61,064 bases of DNA from Pseudaeromonas sp041441555 (GCA_041441555.1 JASDSW010000061.1:1-61064), one strand, 5' to 3'; counted from the stretch's first letter, positions 44,283 through 51,359 are shown. Notes: generated by a model not told the origin, from the sequence alone. Numbers and translations: made by a program.

Positions 44283-44314
44283 AAAAACACAACGCCGTCC
44301 AAGGACGGCGTTGT
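44283..44314. terminator. Bidirectional terminator between SDR gene and rlmM
   Basis: A perfect 12-bp stem (44289-44300 with 44303-44314) with a 2-nt loop. On the minus strand it is followed by GTTTTT, so it mainly serves rlmM. Confidence 0.8.
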
Positions 44315-44319
44315 CATTG

Positions 44320-45420
44320 TTACTGGTAGGCTCCCGATTTGCGCCGAGCCAGTTGATGCAGATCGTAGACATGCACCGTGATCTCCTCGCGATCGTGATA
44401 GAGCTGTTTGGCCTGCACCACGAAGTCCCCCTCCAGCTCGCGCAGCCATTCGCGCAGGACCTCCAGATTATGCTCCACCTCGGCATAGCGTCGCTTCATC
44501 GGCAGCTTGAGGTTGAACATAGCCTCTTCGCACAGGCCATCGCGGAACCAGGAGGCGATGAGGTGCGTCACCCGCGCCGGCTTCTCCACCATGTCGCAGA
44601 CCAGCCAGTAGGTATTTTTCTTGGCCGGACGGTAGCGGAAACCATCGTCACGGATGTGTTTGACCTGGCCGCTCTCCATCAACGACTCCGCCATCGGGCC
44701 ATTGTCCACGGCACTGACCATCATGCCGCGGCGCACCAGCTGATAAGTCCAGCCCCCAGGGCTGGCTCCCAGATCGACGGCGTTCAAGCCGGAGGTCAGA
44801 CGCACTTCCCACTCATCCTCTGGGACGAAGACATGGAAGGCCTCCTCCAGCTTCAGGGTGGAGCGGCTCGGCGCATCGGCCGGGAACTTCAACCGCGGGA
44901 TCCCCATGTGGAACGGCGAATTGTTATTGGTATAGGAGTAACCGACCAGGGCATGGTCGTTGCCGAGGAACAGCACATGCAACACCGGACGGCGATGGGT
45001 CTCCTCCTTGGTCAACTTGCCGGCACTCCGCAGCGCTTGCCGCAGGGGCACGCTGAACTTGCGGCAGAAGGTGGTCAGCTCCTTGGCCTCATTGGTATCC
45101 GGAGTCTCGACCCGCAGCTCGCCACACAGGCTGTAACCGGCGGTCGCCTCGAGGATCGGCGTGATACGATCGGCCAAGTCCATGCCGGTCAGCTCATGAG
45201 TCACCACCAGCATCTGGCGGGCGAACACCAACTCACGAAATGGCAGGCGACGCGCCAGCTTGTCCGCATCTTCGGCTCCGTAACATTCGAAGATGGCATA
45301 GCCAGAGTTATCCTTGACCCGGGAGAAGCCGAAGCACTCCAGCGTCGCCGCCTTGTCCTGGATCTCGGCCGCGATCTCTTTTTCGAAACCGGGACGGCAA
45401 TAAAACAGCAGATTATTCAT
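44320..45420 (-). CDS. rlmM: 23S rRNA 2'-O-ribose C2498 methyltransferase RlmM
   Basis: A 366-residue (same as E. coli) enzyme that methylates C2498 in 23S rRNA. The N-terminal THUMP-like part starts MNNLLFYCRPGFEKEIAAEI. The SAM site is VDLGASPGGWTYQLVRRG, and LVCDMVEKPARV carries the Asp of the catalytic set. The ATG at 45420 was chosen from homology; the upstream frame adds a non-family 20 residues. Confidence 0.96.
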   Translation of the reverse strand: MNNLLFYCRPGFEKEIAAEIQDKAATLECFGFSRVKDNSGYAIFECYGAEDADKLARRLPFRELVFARQMLVVTHELTGMDLADRITPILEATAGYSLCGELRVETPDTNEAKELTTFCRKFSVPLRQALRSAGKLTKEETHRRPVLHVLFLGNDHALVGYSYTNNNSPFHMGIPRLKFPADAPSRSTLKLEEAFHVFVPEDEWEVRLTSGLNAVDLGASPGGWTYQLVRRGMMVSAVDNGPMAESLMESGQVKHIRDDGFRYRPAKKNTYWLVCDMVEKPARVTHLIASWFRDGLCEEAMFNLKLPMKRRYAEVEHNLEVLREWLRELEGDFVVQAKQLYHDREEITVHVYDLHQLARRKSGAYQ

Positions 45421-45480
45421 TCTTTCCTCCGCAGCGACCCTGCTCGGCCCCTGCTCCATAGATCGGCCACCTGGCCTCAA

Positions 45481-46416
45481 TTATTGTGTGGCAACCGTGT
45501 GCATCAGCAGCCGATTGCGCCGCTGAGCCTCTTCTTGTTCGACCAATGCCAGCATCCAGTCACGGAAGGCGGCAATCTTACCCTGCTCGGCCTGGTTCTC
45601 CTGGCACACCAGGTAGTAGGCATTCTTGCTCTCGAGCACCTGTTCAAACGGGCAAACCAGACGCCCCGCCTCGATCTCCGGCTGGGATAGCACGCTGTGC
45701 CCCAGCGCCACCCCCTGGCCATGTACCGCCGCCTGGATCACCATGCTGGAGTGGCTGAAGATGGGCCCCTGACCGACGTTCGGGATCTCGACGCCGACCT
45801 CCTTGAGCCAGTTGTGCCAATCCCGGCGCGAACCGTCATGCAGCAGGGTGTGCCACTGCAGATCGCTCGGCTGCCGCAACGGGCGTCCGCTGGCCAGCAG
45901 CAAGGGAGAACAGACCGGCAGCAGGAACTCGGTGTGCAGCTTGTAGCAACGCAAACCGGGCCAGTTCCCCCGGCCATAGTAAATGGCGACATCGACGTCA
46001 TCGCTGAGCGACCCCTCGTCCATGTCGACCGCCTTGATCCGCACATCGATCTCCGGGTGGCGTTCGCCAAAGCGCACCAGACGCGGCACCAACCATTGAA
46101 TGGCGAAACTCGGCTGCAGAGTCACCGTCAAGGAGCCCTTGGCGCTACGGGCCACCAGCTTGTCGGTGGCATCGACGATTGCCGAGAAGATGTCCTTGAT
46201 ATCCAGAAAGTAGCTCTGCCCCTCCTCCGTCAACAGCAGGGTGCGGTTGCGACGACGGAACAGCTTGATCCCCAGGAACTCCTCCAGCCCCTTGATCTGG
46301 TGACTGATGGCGGCCTGAGTCACGAACAGCTCTTCGGCGGCACGAGTAAAGCTCAGATGGCGAGCGGCCGCTTCAAAGGCCTTCAGGGCATTGAGCGGTG
46401 GAAGACGACGGGACAT
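45481..46416 (-). CDS. gcvA: LysR-type regulator GcvA
   Basis: A 311-residue LysR regulator, closest to GcvA, which controls the glycine-cleavage operon gcvTHP with GcvR and glycine. The helix-turn-helix is in LSFTRAAEELFVTQAAISHQ. The effector domain includes FAIQWLVPRLVRF, DDVDVAIYYGRGNWPGLR and SHSSMVIQAAVHGQGVALG, almost as in E. coli GcvA. It is next to rlmM, as in E. coli. No gcv operon is in the window. Confidence 0.93.
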   Translation of the reverse strand: MSRRLPPLNALKAFEAAARHLSFTRAAEELFVTQAAISHQIKGLEEFLGIKLFRRRNRTLLLTEEGQSYFLDIKDIFSAIVDATDKLVARSAKGSLTVTLQPSFAIQWLVPRLVRFGERHPEIDVRIKAVDMDEGSLSDDVDVAIYYGRGNWPGLRCYKLHTEFLLPVCSPLLLASGRPLRQPSDLQWHTLLHDGSRRDWHNWLKEVGVEIPNVGQGPIFSHSSMVIQAAVHGQGVALGHSVLSQPEIEAGRLVCPFEQVLESKNAYYLVCQENQAEQGKIAAFRDWMLALVEQEEAQRRNRLLMHTVATQ

Positions 46417-46449
46417 GGGATCTTCGCATAACTTTTCCTAATGCGCGGA

Positions 46450-46455
46450 ATTATA
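46450..46455 (-). promoter_or_regulatory. gcvA: gcvA -10 box
   Basis: A minus-strand TATAAT lies about 34 nt before the gcvA start. The -35 is poor, which fits control by a regulator. Confidence 0.5.
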
Positions 46456-46574
46456 GGGGGCCCCCACCGCCCACTCCAGTGAATTGTGCAACCCAGCGGC
46501 GGATACTCCGCTTTAGCGTCATCCACAGCGACAAAATGTCCCCCGGATCCACGTTCAGGCGAGCCATTGCGGAA

Positions 46575-46592
46575 TTGTGACAGGCGTCACAA
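46575..46592. promoter_or_regulatory. Perfect CRP-like palindrome TTGTGA-N6-TCACAA
   Basis: Symmetric TTGTGA caggcg TCACAA matches the CRP/Vfr consensus in both half sites. It lies between gcvA (minus) and the first small-peptide promoter (plus), about 120-140 nt from each start, so its target is not clear. Confidence 0.6.
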
Positions 46593-46619
46593 ATAAAACA
46601 GACTCCCATGAATACCGCC

Positions 46620-46654
46620 TGAATGCGTTTTCAGGACTCATGAAAACGAATTCA
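46620..46654. repeat. 14-bp inverted repeat upstream of peptide gene 1
   Basis: tgaatgcgttttca (46620-46633) and tgaaaacgaattca (46641-46654) are reverse complements with one mismatch, spaced 7 nt apart. The right arm recurs exactly upstream of peptide gene 3 (47367-47380). In both places it ends 33 nt before the -35 box. Confidence 0.6.
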
Positions 46655-46687
46655 CAATAAAAACAATAGCTTTTGCGAAAAATATGC

Positions 46688-46737
46688 TTGATCCGTGTGA
46701 CGGAGATCACTAGCATCGTTTGTGAGGGCGGTCACAA
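46688..46737 (+). promoter_or_regulatory. Promoter of peptide genes 1-2 with two CRP-like sites
   Basis: -35 TTGATC (46688-46693), 17-nt spacer, -10 TAGCAT (46711-46716). One CRP-like site, TGTGA-N6-TCACT (46696-46711), fills the spacer. A second, perfect TGTGA-N6-TCACA (46721-46736), covers the expected start near 46723. Both positions would block RNA polymerase, so repression is the expected effect; that is inference. Confidence 0.6.
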
Positions 46738-46777
46738 AACCAAACTCAATCCCAAATGAACACGAAGGAGTACCACC

Positions 46778-46882
46778 ATGAAAAACATCATCAAGAACGT
46801 CAGCGATCGTCTGAACAGCAAGAACGGTGAACAACGTTATACCCCGGCCACGCGTCAGTACTTTTTCCGTTACGAACGCTAA
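46778..46882 (+). CDS. Small peptide 1 of a three-member family (34 residues)
   Basis: Starts MKNIIKNVSDRLNSK and ends PATRQYFFRYER. AAGGAG lies 7 nt before the ATG. Residues 1-14 can form an amphipathic helix (Ile4, Ile5, Val8, Leu12 on one side). The end is aromatic and Arg-rich, and the peptide is basic overall. By hand count it is identical to peptide 3 at 27 of 34 positions and to peptide 2 at 21 of 34. Most codon differences from peptide 3 are synonymous, including Ser9 AGC versus TCC, so the protein is under selection. There is no signal peptide. I do not recognise the family. Confidence 0.85.
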   Translation: MKNIIKNVSDRLNSKNGEQRYTPATRQYFFRYER

Positions 46883-46918
46883 GCTCGAAACCTCATTCAG
46901 TCACAGAAGGAACAGATC

Positions 46919-47023
46919 ATGAAAGCCATCTTCAAGAGCGTCAATGAACGCCTGAACAGCAAGAGTAGTGAAACCCGCTTCGCTCCGGCGACCCGCCACT
47001 ACTTCTTCAACTACCAACGTTAA
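46919..47023 (+). CDS. Small peptide 2 of the family (34 residues)
   Basis: Starts MKAIFKSVNERLNSK and ends PATRHYFFNYQR, with AAGGA 7 nt upstream. It lies 36 nt after peptide gene 1 with no terminator between, so the two are one transcript. It has the same build: amphipathic basic N-terminus, variable middle (residues 16-22), invariant PATR, then an aromatic end. It is the most divergent copy, which may mean a separate role or partner. Function unknown. Confidence 0.85.
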   Translation: MKAIFKSVNERLNSKSSETRFAPATRHYFFNYQR

Positions 47024-47140
47024 TCGCCCTCCCCCCATCCAGCCATGGATGCCTAGGGAGATCCCTCCCACCCGAGCGTAGAAACTCTTGCTACGCCGAC
47101 AAACCCAAACCGGAAATTAAAGATATCTAGTTCGTCACAC
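47024..47140 (+). ncRNA. Structured 3' region of peptide unit 1
   Basis: catcca/tggatg (47036-47041 with 47046-47051) forms an inner stem and ctccc/gggag (47029-47033 with 47056-47060) an outer stem. The gggag can instead pair with a second ctccc (47065-47069), so two exclusive folds exist. ccggaaatt follows at 47110-47118, 22 nt before the terminator. The same parts with the same spacing occur after peptide gene 3. This could be a 3' UTR or an sRNA. Confidence 0.5.
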
Positions 47141-47167
47141 AGCCCCGGTCTGCCGGGGCTTTCTTTA
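47141..47167 (+). terminator. Terminator of peptide unit 1
   Basis: The stem agccccgg/ccggggct (47141-47148 with 47153-47160) is followed by TTCTTTA. It closes the unit that starts near 46723. Confidence 0.8.
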
Positions 47168-47366
47168 TGCGACTCCCCCAACGAGGTCCGAGGCCAACCG
47201 GCCAGCCATTGACCGTCATGGTGCTCGGCGCGGGTAAGACAGGCTCCCCTCACCGCTCGCGGTAACCTCTTGCGCAGAGGCTCGATGGCCGCCTGCCGGC
47301 CGCCAATCGGCTTGATCAAAAAGTTCTCTTCCTCGGCACGATAAAATGTAGCCGCTTACAGCAAAA
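47168..47366. other. Spacer between the two peptide units
   Basis: About 200 bp. It is GC-rich up to about 47310 and AT-rich afterwards. There is a small hairpin cctct/agagg near 47268-47282. No peptide copy, gene or known element is seen. Confidence 0.4.
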
Positions 47367-47380
47367 TGAAAACGAATTCA
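47367..47380 (+). promoter_or_regulatory. Shared upstream element of peptide unit 2
   Basis: tgaaaacgaattca is identical to 46641-46654, and the following 20 nt (A-rich) are also similar. It ends 33 nt before -35, exactly as in unit 1, so it is a candidate regulator site or UP element. Confidence 0.5.
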
Positions 47381-47413
47381 TAACAAAAACAAAGACTTTA
47401 ATAAAAAATTAAC

Positions 47414-47461
47414 TTGCTCGAAACAGAGTTCTTGCTAGGATGTTTCGTGAGCGAAGTCACA
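47414..47461 (+). promoter_or_regulatory. Promoter of peptide gene 3 with CRP-like site
   Basis: -35 TTGCTC (47414-47419), 16-nt spacer, -10 TAGGAT (47436-47441). The start-site region has CGTGA-N6-TCACA (47446-47461) in the same place as the second site of unit 1. The spacer site of unit 1 is missing here. The predicted 5' leader is about 54 nt in both units. Confidence 0.6.
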
Positions 47462-47501
47462 AAAAGCCGCTCATTATCCATCCTTAATTCAGGAGACGAT
47501 C

Positions 47502-47609
47502 ATGAAAAATATCATCAAGAATGTGTCCGAACTGCTCAACAGCAAAGAGCCTGGCGATCGCTACTCAACCCCAGCCACCCGCCAGTACTACTTCCGCTAC
47601 GAGCGTTAA
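47502..47609 (+). CDS. Small peptide 3 of the family (35 residues)
   Basis: Starts MKNIIKNVSELLNSK and ends PATRQYYFRYER, with CAGGAG upstream (spacing 6-7 nt). It has one extra residue in the variable middle compared with the other two. It is closest to peptide 1, yet its DNA differs at a dozen or so synonymous positions (Asn3, Asn7, Val8, Ser9, the Leu-Asn-Ser-Lys block, and the end). It stands alone in its unit. A longer plus-strand frame that begins at 47414 runs through it in another frame and is not supported. Confidence 0.85.
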   Translation: MKNIIKNVSELLNSKEPGDRYSTPATRQYYFRYER

Positions 47610-47692
47610 TCCCTCCCCTCATCCGCATCGGATGTCTCGGGAGTTCCCTCCCACATAACAATCCCAACACCGGAAATTGCACAACCTTGAGC
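47610..47692 (+). ncRNA. Structured 3' region of peptide unit 2
   Basis: catccg/cggatg (47620-47625 with 47629-47634) keeps the inner stem of unit 1 but with a G-C pair replacing A-T, a compensatory change. ctccc/gggag (47613-47617 with 47639-47643) and the competing second ctccc (47648-47652) have the same spacing. ccggaaatt (47670-47678) again ends 22 nt before the terminator palindrome. Confidence 0.5.
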
Positions 47693-47728
47693 AACGAAAA
47701 AGCCCCGGCATGCCGGGGCTTCTTTTCA
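47693..47728. terminator. Bidirectional terminator of peptide unit 2 and kdsA
   Basis: The perfect 20-bp palindrome at 47701-47720 (agccccggca and its complement) is flanked by an A-run and TCTTTTC. It ends the plus-strand peptide unit and the minus-strand kdsA. Confidence 0.8.
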
Positions 47729-47743
47729 GCGATCGAAACCGGT

Positions 47744-48598
47744 TCAGCCGCGAGTATCCAGCTCGGCAAATCCCTTGACCAGCTCGTCGATGGCCTGCAT
47801 CTGACGCAGGAACGGCTCCAGCTTGGCCAATGGCAGGGCGCTCGGCCCATCGCAACGAGCCGCATCCGGGGTCGGGTGGGACTCAATGAACAGGCCCGCC
47901 AGCCCAACCGCCATGCCGGCACGGGCCAACTCCACCACCTGCTCGCGACGACCACCGGAAGCGGCCCCCAGCGGATCACGGCACTGCAGCGCATGGGTCA
48001 CATCGAAGATCACCGGTGAGCCTTGACTGGCCTGTTTCATGACGCCGAAGCCCAGCATGTCGACCACCAGGTTGTCGTAGCCGAAGTTGACACCACGCTC
48101 ACACAGGATCACCCGCTCATTGCCACATTCGGCAAACTTCTCGACGATATTCTTGACCTGGCCCGGGCTTAAAAATTGTGGCTTCTTGACGTTGATGGCG
48201 TTGCCGGTGCGTGCCAGCGCCTCGACCAGATCGGTCTGCCGTGCTAGGAAGGCCGGCAACTGCAGCACATCCACCACCTCGGCGACCGGCTTGGCCTGCC
48301 AGGTTTCATGCACATCGGTGATCAGCGAAACGCCGAAAGTCTCTTTGAGCTCCTGGAAGATCTTCAGCCCCTCCTCGAGACCCGGTCCCCGATAGGAGTG
48401 CACGGAGGAGCGGTTCGCCTTGTCCCAACTGGCCTTGAAGATCAAGGGGATACCCAGCTTCTGCGTCACCTCGACATAGGTCTCGCAGATCGACATCGCC
48501 AGATCGCGAGACTCCAGCACATTCATGCCGCCAAACAACACGAACGGTTTATCGTTGGCGATCTCGATGCCATTCACATTCACGACTTTTTGCATCAT
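47744..48598 (-). CDS. kdsA: 3-deoxy-D-manno-octulosonate 8-phosphate synthase
   Basis: A 284-residue (same as E. coli) aldolase that condenses PEP with arabinose 5-phosphate to make Kdo8P for the LPS core. It starts MMQKVVNVNGIEIAND and contains VLFGGMNVLESRDLAM, FKASWDKANRSS, SYRGPGLEEGLKIF and CERGVNFGYDNLVVD. The end of the protein is the ...ESHPTPDAARCDGPSALPL region. It follows sirB1 by 12 nt. Confidence 0.97.
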   Translation of the reverse strand: MMQKVVNVNGIEIANDKPFVLFGGMNVLESRDLAMSICETYVEVTQKLGIPLIFKASWDKANRSSVHSYRGPGLEEGLKIFQELKETFGVSLITDVHETWQAKPVAEVVDVLQLPAFLARQTDLVEALARTGNAINVKKPQFLSPGQVKNIVEKFAECGNERVILCERGVNFGYDNLVVDMLGFGVMKQASQGSPVIFDVTHALQCRDPLGAASGGRREQVVELARAGMAVGLAGLFIESHPTPDAARCDGPSALPLAKLEPFLRQMQAIDELVKGFAELDTRG

Positions 48599-48610
48599 CT
48601 CTGACTCCGA

Positions 48611-49417
48611 CTAGTGTAGGGTTGGCGCACGGTCATCCAGGTGCGCCAGCTGTTCTTTGAGCAACCCCACGACCGGATCGGCCGGGCATTGCTCGATAAA
48701 AAAGGAGAGATCCTCGGCCGCCCACGGCTCGCACTCCAGCTGTTCATACAGCAGGCCGCGGTCGCGTACCTCGTAGGGGTCCTCAGGATTCAGGCACAAT
48801 AACAGCTCACTGCAGCGCAGCGCCAGAAGCAGATCCCCGGCCTGCACCTGAGCCCCCTTGCAGACATTCAGCAACCGCTCGAGGATCTCGCGCTGATCGG
48901 CGGCTTGCAGGTGTTTCGCCTCCAAACGCGCCAGATCGCCCAGCGAGCCACGCAGGCGCAACTCCAGCTGGGCCCGGGTCAGATAATCCCCACTGAAGGG
49001 ATCCAGTACGTGCGCCTGCTTGCCACTGCCCAGACGCACCATGAAATGGCCGGGAAAGCAGATCCCCTCCGCCGGGATCGCCAAGAAGCGTGCCAGATGG
49101 ATCAGCAGGATGCCGAGCGTCACCGGGATGCCGCTGTGCTTGGCCAGCACGCGATCGAGCAGGCAGTTCTCCGGCTGGAAGAAATGCTCCTGATCACCGT
49201 GAAAACCCAGCTCACCGAAAAACGCCATCCGGAGCTGTTCGATGCGCTCCCCCTCCGCCTCGGCGTTCACCCACTGACCGGCCTGCTGACGCAGCCCGGC
49301 TAGGGCCTGCAACCCGGGCAACAGCACCGGCTCATCCTGAACATCCTCGGCCACCATCAAGGCCAGCATCGCCAGCTCCAGCTGCTCAACATCTGTCTGC
49401 GGGGTCAAATTCTTCAT
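48611..49417 (-). CDS. sirB1: SirB1 family protein (transglutaminase-like)
   Basis: A 268-residue (E. coli YchA/SirB1: 269) protein with a transglutaminase-like core (NCLLDRVLAKHSGIPVTLGI, ICFPGHFMVRL, HVLDPFSGDYLT) and a C-terminal TPR-like helical part. Function unknown. The ATG at 49417 overlaps the prmC stop by 4 nt. In E. coli sirB2 lies between prmC and sirB1; here it is absent. Confidence 0.9.
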   Translation of the reverse strand: MKNLTPQTDVEQLELAMLALMVAEDVQDEPVLLPGLQALAGLRQQAGQWVNAEAEGERIEQLRMAFFGELGFHGDQEHFFQPENCLLDRVLAKHSGIPVTLGILLIHLARFLAIPAEGICFPGHFMVRLGSGKQAHVLDPFSGDYLTRAQLELRLRGSLGDLARLEAKHLQAADQREILERLLNVCKGAQVQAGDLLLALRCSELLLCLNPEDPYEVRDRGLLYEQLECEPWAAEDLSFFIEQCPADPVVGLLKEQLAHLDDRAPTLH

Positions 49418-50271
49418 GACGGTAGACCCTCTTGGCTGGAATACCATTGGCCCAGACTGACCCGCTCCTGATCGCCGTAATCCCGCACCGTCGCCACCGC
49501 CTGGAACCCGCGCTGCAGCAACAGCTCGCGCACTGCGGCTCCCTGTTGCCAGCCATGCTCCAGCAGCAACCAGCCACCCAGCAGCAAGTGATCCGGGGCC
49601 AGGCGGATGATATGAGCCAGATCGGCCAGACCCGCCGCGTCCGCCACCAGGGCCGAGCGCGGCTCAAAGCGCACATCCCCCTCACTCAGGTGGGGATCCT
49701 GCGCATCGATGTAGGGCGGGTTGGAGACAATCAGATGGAAGCGCTCACCGGTCACCGGTTCAAACCAGCTGCCCTGCCGCAACTCGAGAGTGAGTGCTAA
49801 CCGGGTGGCATTGCTGCGCGCCAGCTCGCAGGCCTCGGCGATGCGCTCCACCGCCCAGACCTCCAGCGCCGGACGCTCGGACTTCAGCGCCAGGGCGATG
49901 GCCCCCGTGCCGGTGCCCAGATCCAGCAGCCGTTGCCCGCTACCATCCGCCGTCACCCGAGCCAGCGCCTGTTCGACCAGCACCTCGGTATCGGGGCGCG
50001 GGATCAGGGTGGCCGGCGACACCTGCAACGGCAACGACCAGAACTCCCGCTCACCGAGCAGATGGGCAATCGGCTCGCCCGCTCGGCGCCGGGTCACCAG
50101 CGCCGCTAGCTGCTCCTGCTGCTCCCCAGTGAGCACTCGCTCAGGCCAGGTGCGCAACCAGGTCCGGCTGCAGCCGAGTACGGCGCACAGCAGGCAGTCG
50201 GCATCGGCCGCCGGCGAGTCGCTTTGGGCCAATTGCTGGATGATGGCGTGACGCGCCTGCCCAATCTGCAT
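49414..50271 (-). CDS. prmC: Release factor glutamine methyltransferase
   Basis: A 285-residue SAM enzyme that methylates the Gln of the GGQ motif of RF1 and RF2. LIPRPDTEVLVEQAL, LLDLGTGTGAIALAL (SAM site) and VSNPPYID (the NPPY catalytic motif that binds Gln) are clear. The ATG at 50271 shares one base with the prfA stop (TGATG), so it is translated right after its own substrate. Confidence 0.96.
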   Translation of the reverse strand: MQIGQARHAIIQQLAQSDSPAADADCLLCAVLGCSRTWLRTWPERVLTGEQQEQLAALVTRRRAGEPIAHLLGEREFWSLPLQVSPATLIPRPDTEVLVEQALARVTADGSGQRLLDLGTGTGAIALALKSERPALEVWAVERIAEACELARSNATRLALTLELRQGSWFEPVTGERFHLIVSNPPYIDAQDPHLSEGDVRFEPRSALVADAAGLADLAHIIRLAPDHLLLGGWLLLEHGWQQGAAVRELLLQRGFQAVATVRDYGDQERVSLGQWYSSQEGLPS

Positions 50272-51359
50272 CAATTGATATCCGACAGAGCGGCCAGCTG
50301 ATCGGCCTGATATTCGTGCAGGATCGGCTGCACCAGGGTATCGAGATCGCCCTCCATCACCTCGTTCAGGCGATAGACGGTCAGGTTGATTCGATGGTCG
50401 GTGACCCGCCCCTGGGGGTAGTTGTAGGTGCGGATGCGATCCGAGCGATCGCCGGTACTGAGCAGGCTGCGGCGGGTATTGGCCTCCTCGGCACGACGCT
50501 TGTCCTCTTCAAGCTGCACCAGGCGTGCAGTCAGCACCGCCATCGCCTTGGCGCGGTTCTTGTGTTGCGAGCGCTCATCCTGGCACTCCACCACCAGGCC
50601 GGAGGGCAAGTGGGTCAGACGCACCGCAGAGTCGGTCTTGTTGATGTGCTGACCACCGGCACCGGAGGCGCGGAAGGTGTCGACCCGCAGATCCGCCGGA
50701 TTGATCTCCGGCGCCTGGGACTCGGGCACCTCGGGCAACACCATCACGGTACAGGCCGAGGTATGGATGCGGCCCTGGGATTCGGTCTCCGGCACCCGCT
50801 GCACGCGGTGACCGCCCGACTCGAATTTCATGATGCCATAGACCCCCTGACCGTCGACCTTGACGATCACCTCCTTGAAGCCACCATGCTCGCCCTCGTT
50901 GGCATTGACGATCTCGGTGCGCCACCCCTTGCGCTCGGCAAAACGCGAATAGAGACGGAACAGATCACCGGCGAAGATCGCCGCCTCATCGCCCCCCGTC
51001 CCGGCGCGGATTTCCAGATAACAGTTGTTGTCATCCTTCGGATCCTTGGGCAGCAACAGGATCTGCAGCTCCTGCTCGATCTGCTCGACGGCCGCCTTGG
51101 CTTCGGAGAGCTCCTCCTGGGCCATGGCTCGCATCTCGGCATCATCGCCTTCGAGCATCTCGAGCACAGCCGCCAAATCGGCACTGACCTGCTGGAAACG
51201 CTTGAAACCGGCGACCACATCCTCGAGCTGGGCGTACTCCTTGTTCAGGTTACGAAAGCGCTCCTGATCGTTGATCACGCTCGGTTCGCCCATCAGGGCC
51301 TGTACTTCTTCATAACGTTCCAGCAAGCCTTCGAGCTTTCTGATCACCGACTCTTTCAT
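50271..51359 (-). CDS. prfA: Peptide chain release factor 1
   Basis: A 362-residue (E. coli: 360) RF1 that reads UAA and UAG. It has N-terminal coiled coil, then EIRAGTGGDEAAIFAGDLFR, the codon-reading PxT motif in VQRVPETESQGRIHTSA (PET here, PAT in E. coli), and GAGGQHINKTDSA with the catalytic GGQ. The ATG at 51359 gives MKESVIRKLEGLLERYEEVQ. It follows hemA, as in E. coli. Confidence 0.97.
   Translation of the reverse strand: MKESVIRKLEGLLERYEEVQALMGEPSVINDQERFRNLNKEYAQLEDVVAGFKRFQQVSADLAAVLEMLEGDDAEMRAMAQEELSEAKAAVEQIEQELQILLLPKDPKDDNNCYLEIRAGTGGDEAAIFAGDLFRLYSRFAERKGWRTEIVNANEGEHGGFKEVIVKVDGQGVYGIMKFESGGHRVQRVPETESQGRIHTSACTVMVLPEVPESQAPEINPADLRVDTFRASGAGGQHINKTDSAVRLTHLPSGLVVECQDERSQHKNRAKAMAVLTARLVQLEEDKRRAEEANTRRSLLSTGDRSDRIRTYNYPQGRVTDHRINLTVYRLNEVMEGDLDTLVQPILHEYQADQLAALSDIN

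Noticed and set aside
46417..47740. Toxin-antitoxin type I reading of the peptide locus
   Set aside because: The peptides lack the hydrophobic membrane-spanning core of such toxins, and no antisense promoter over them is apparent.
47414..48019. 201-codon plus-strand frame across peptide gene 3 and into kdsA
   Set aside because: It uses a TTG inside the -35 box and a different frame from the conserved peptide, and its second half is antisense to kdsA.
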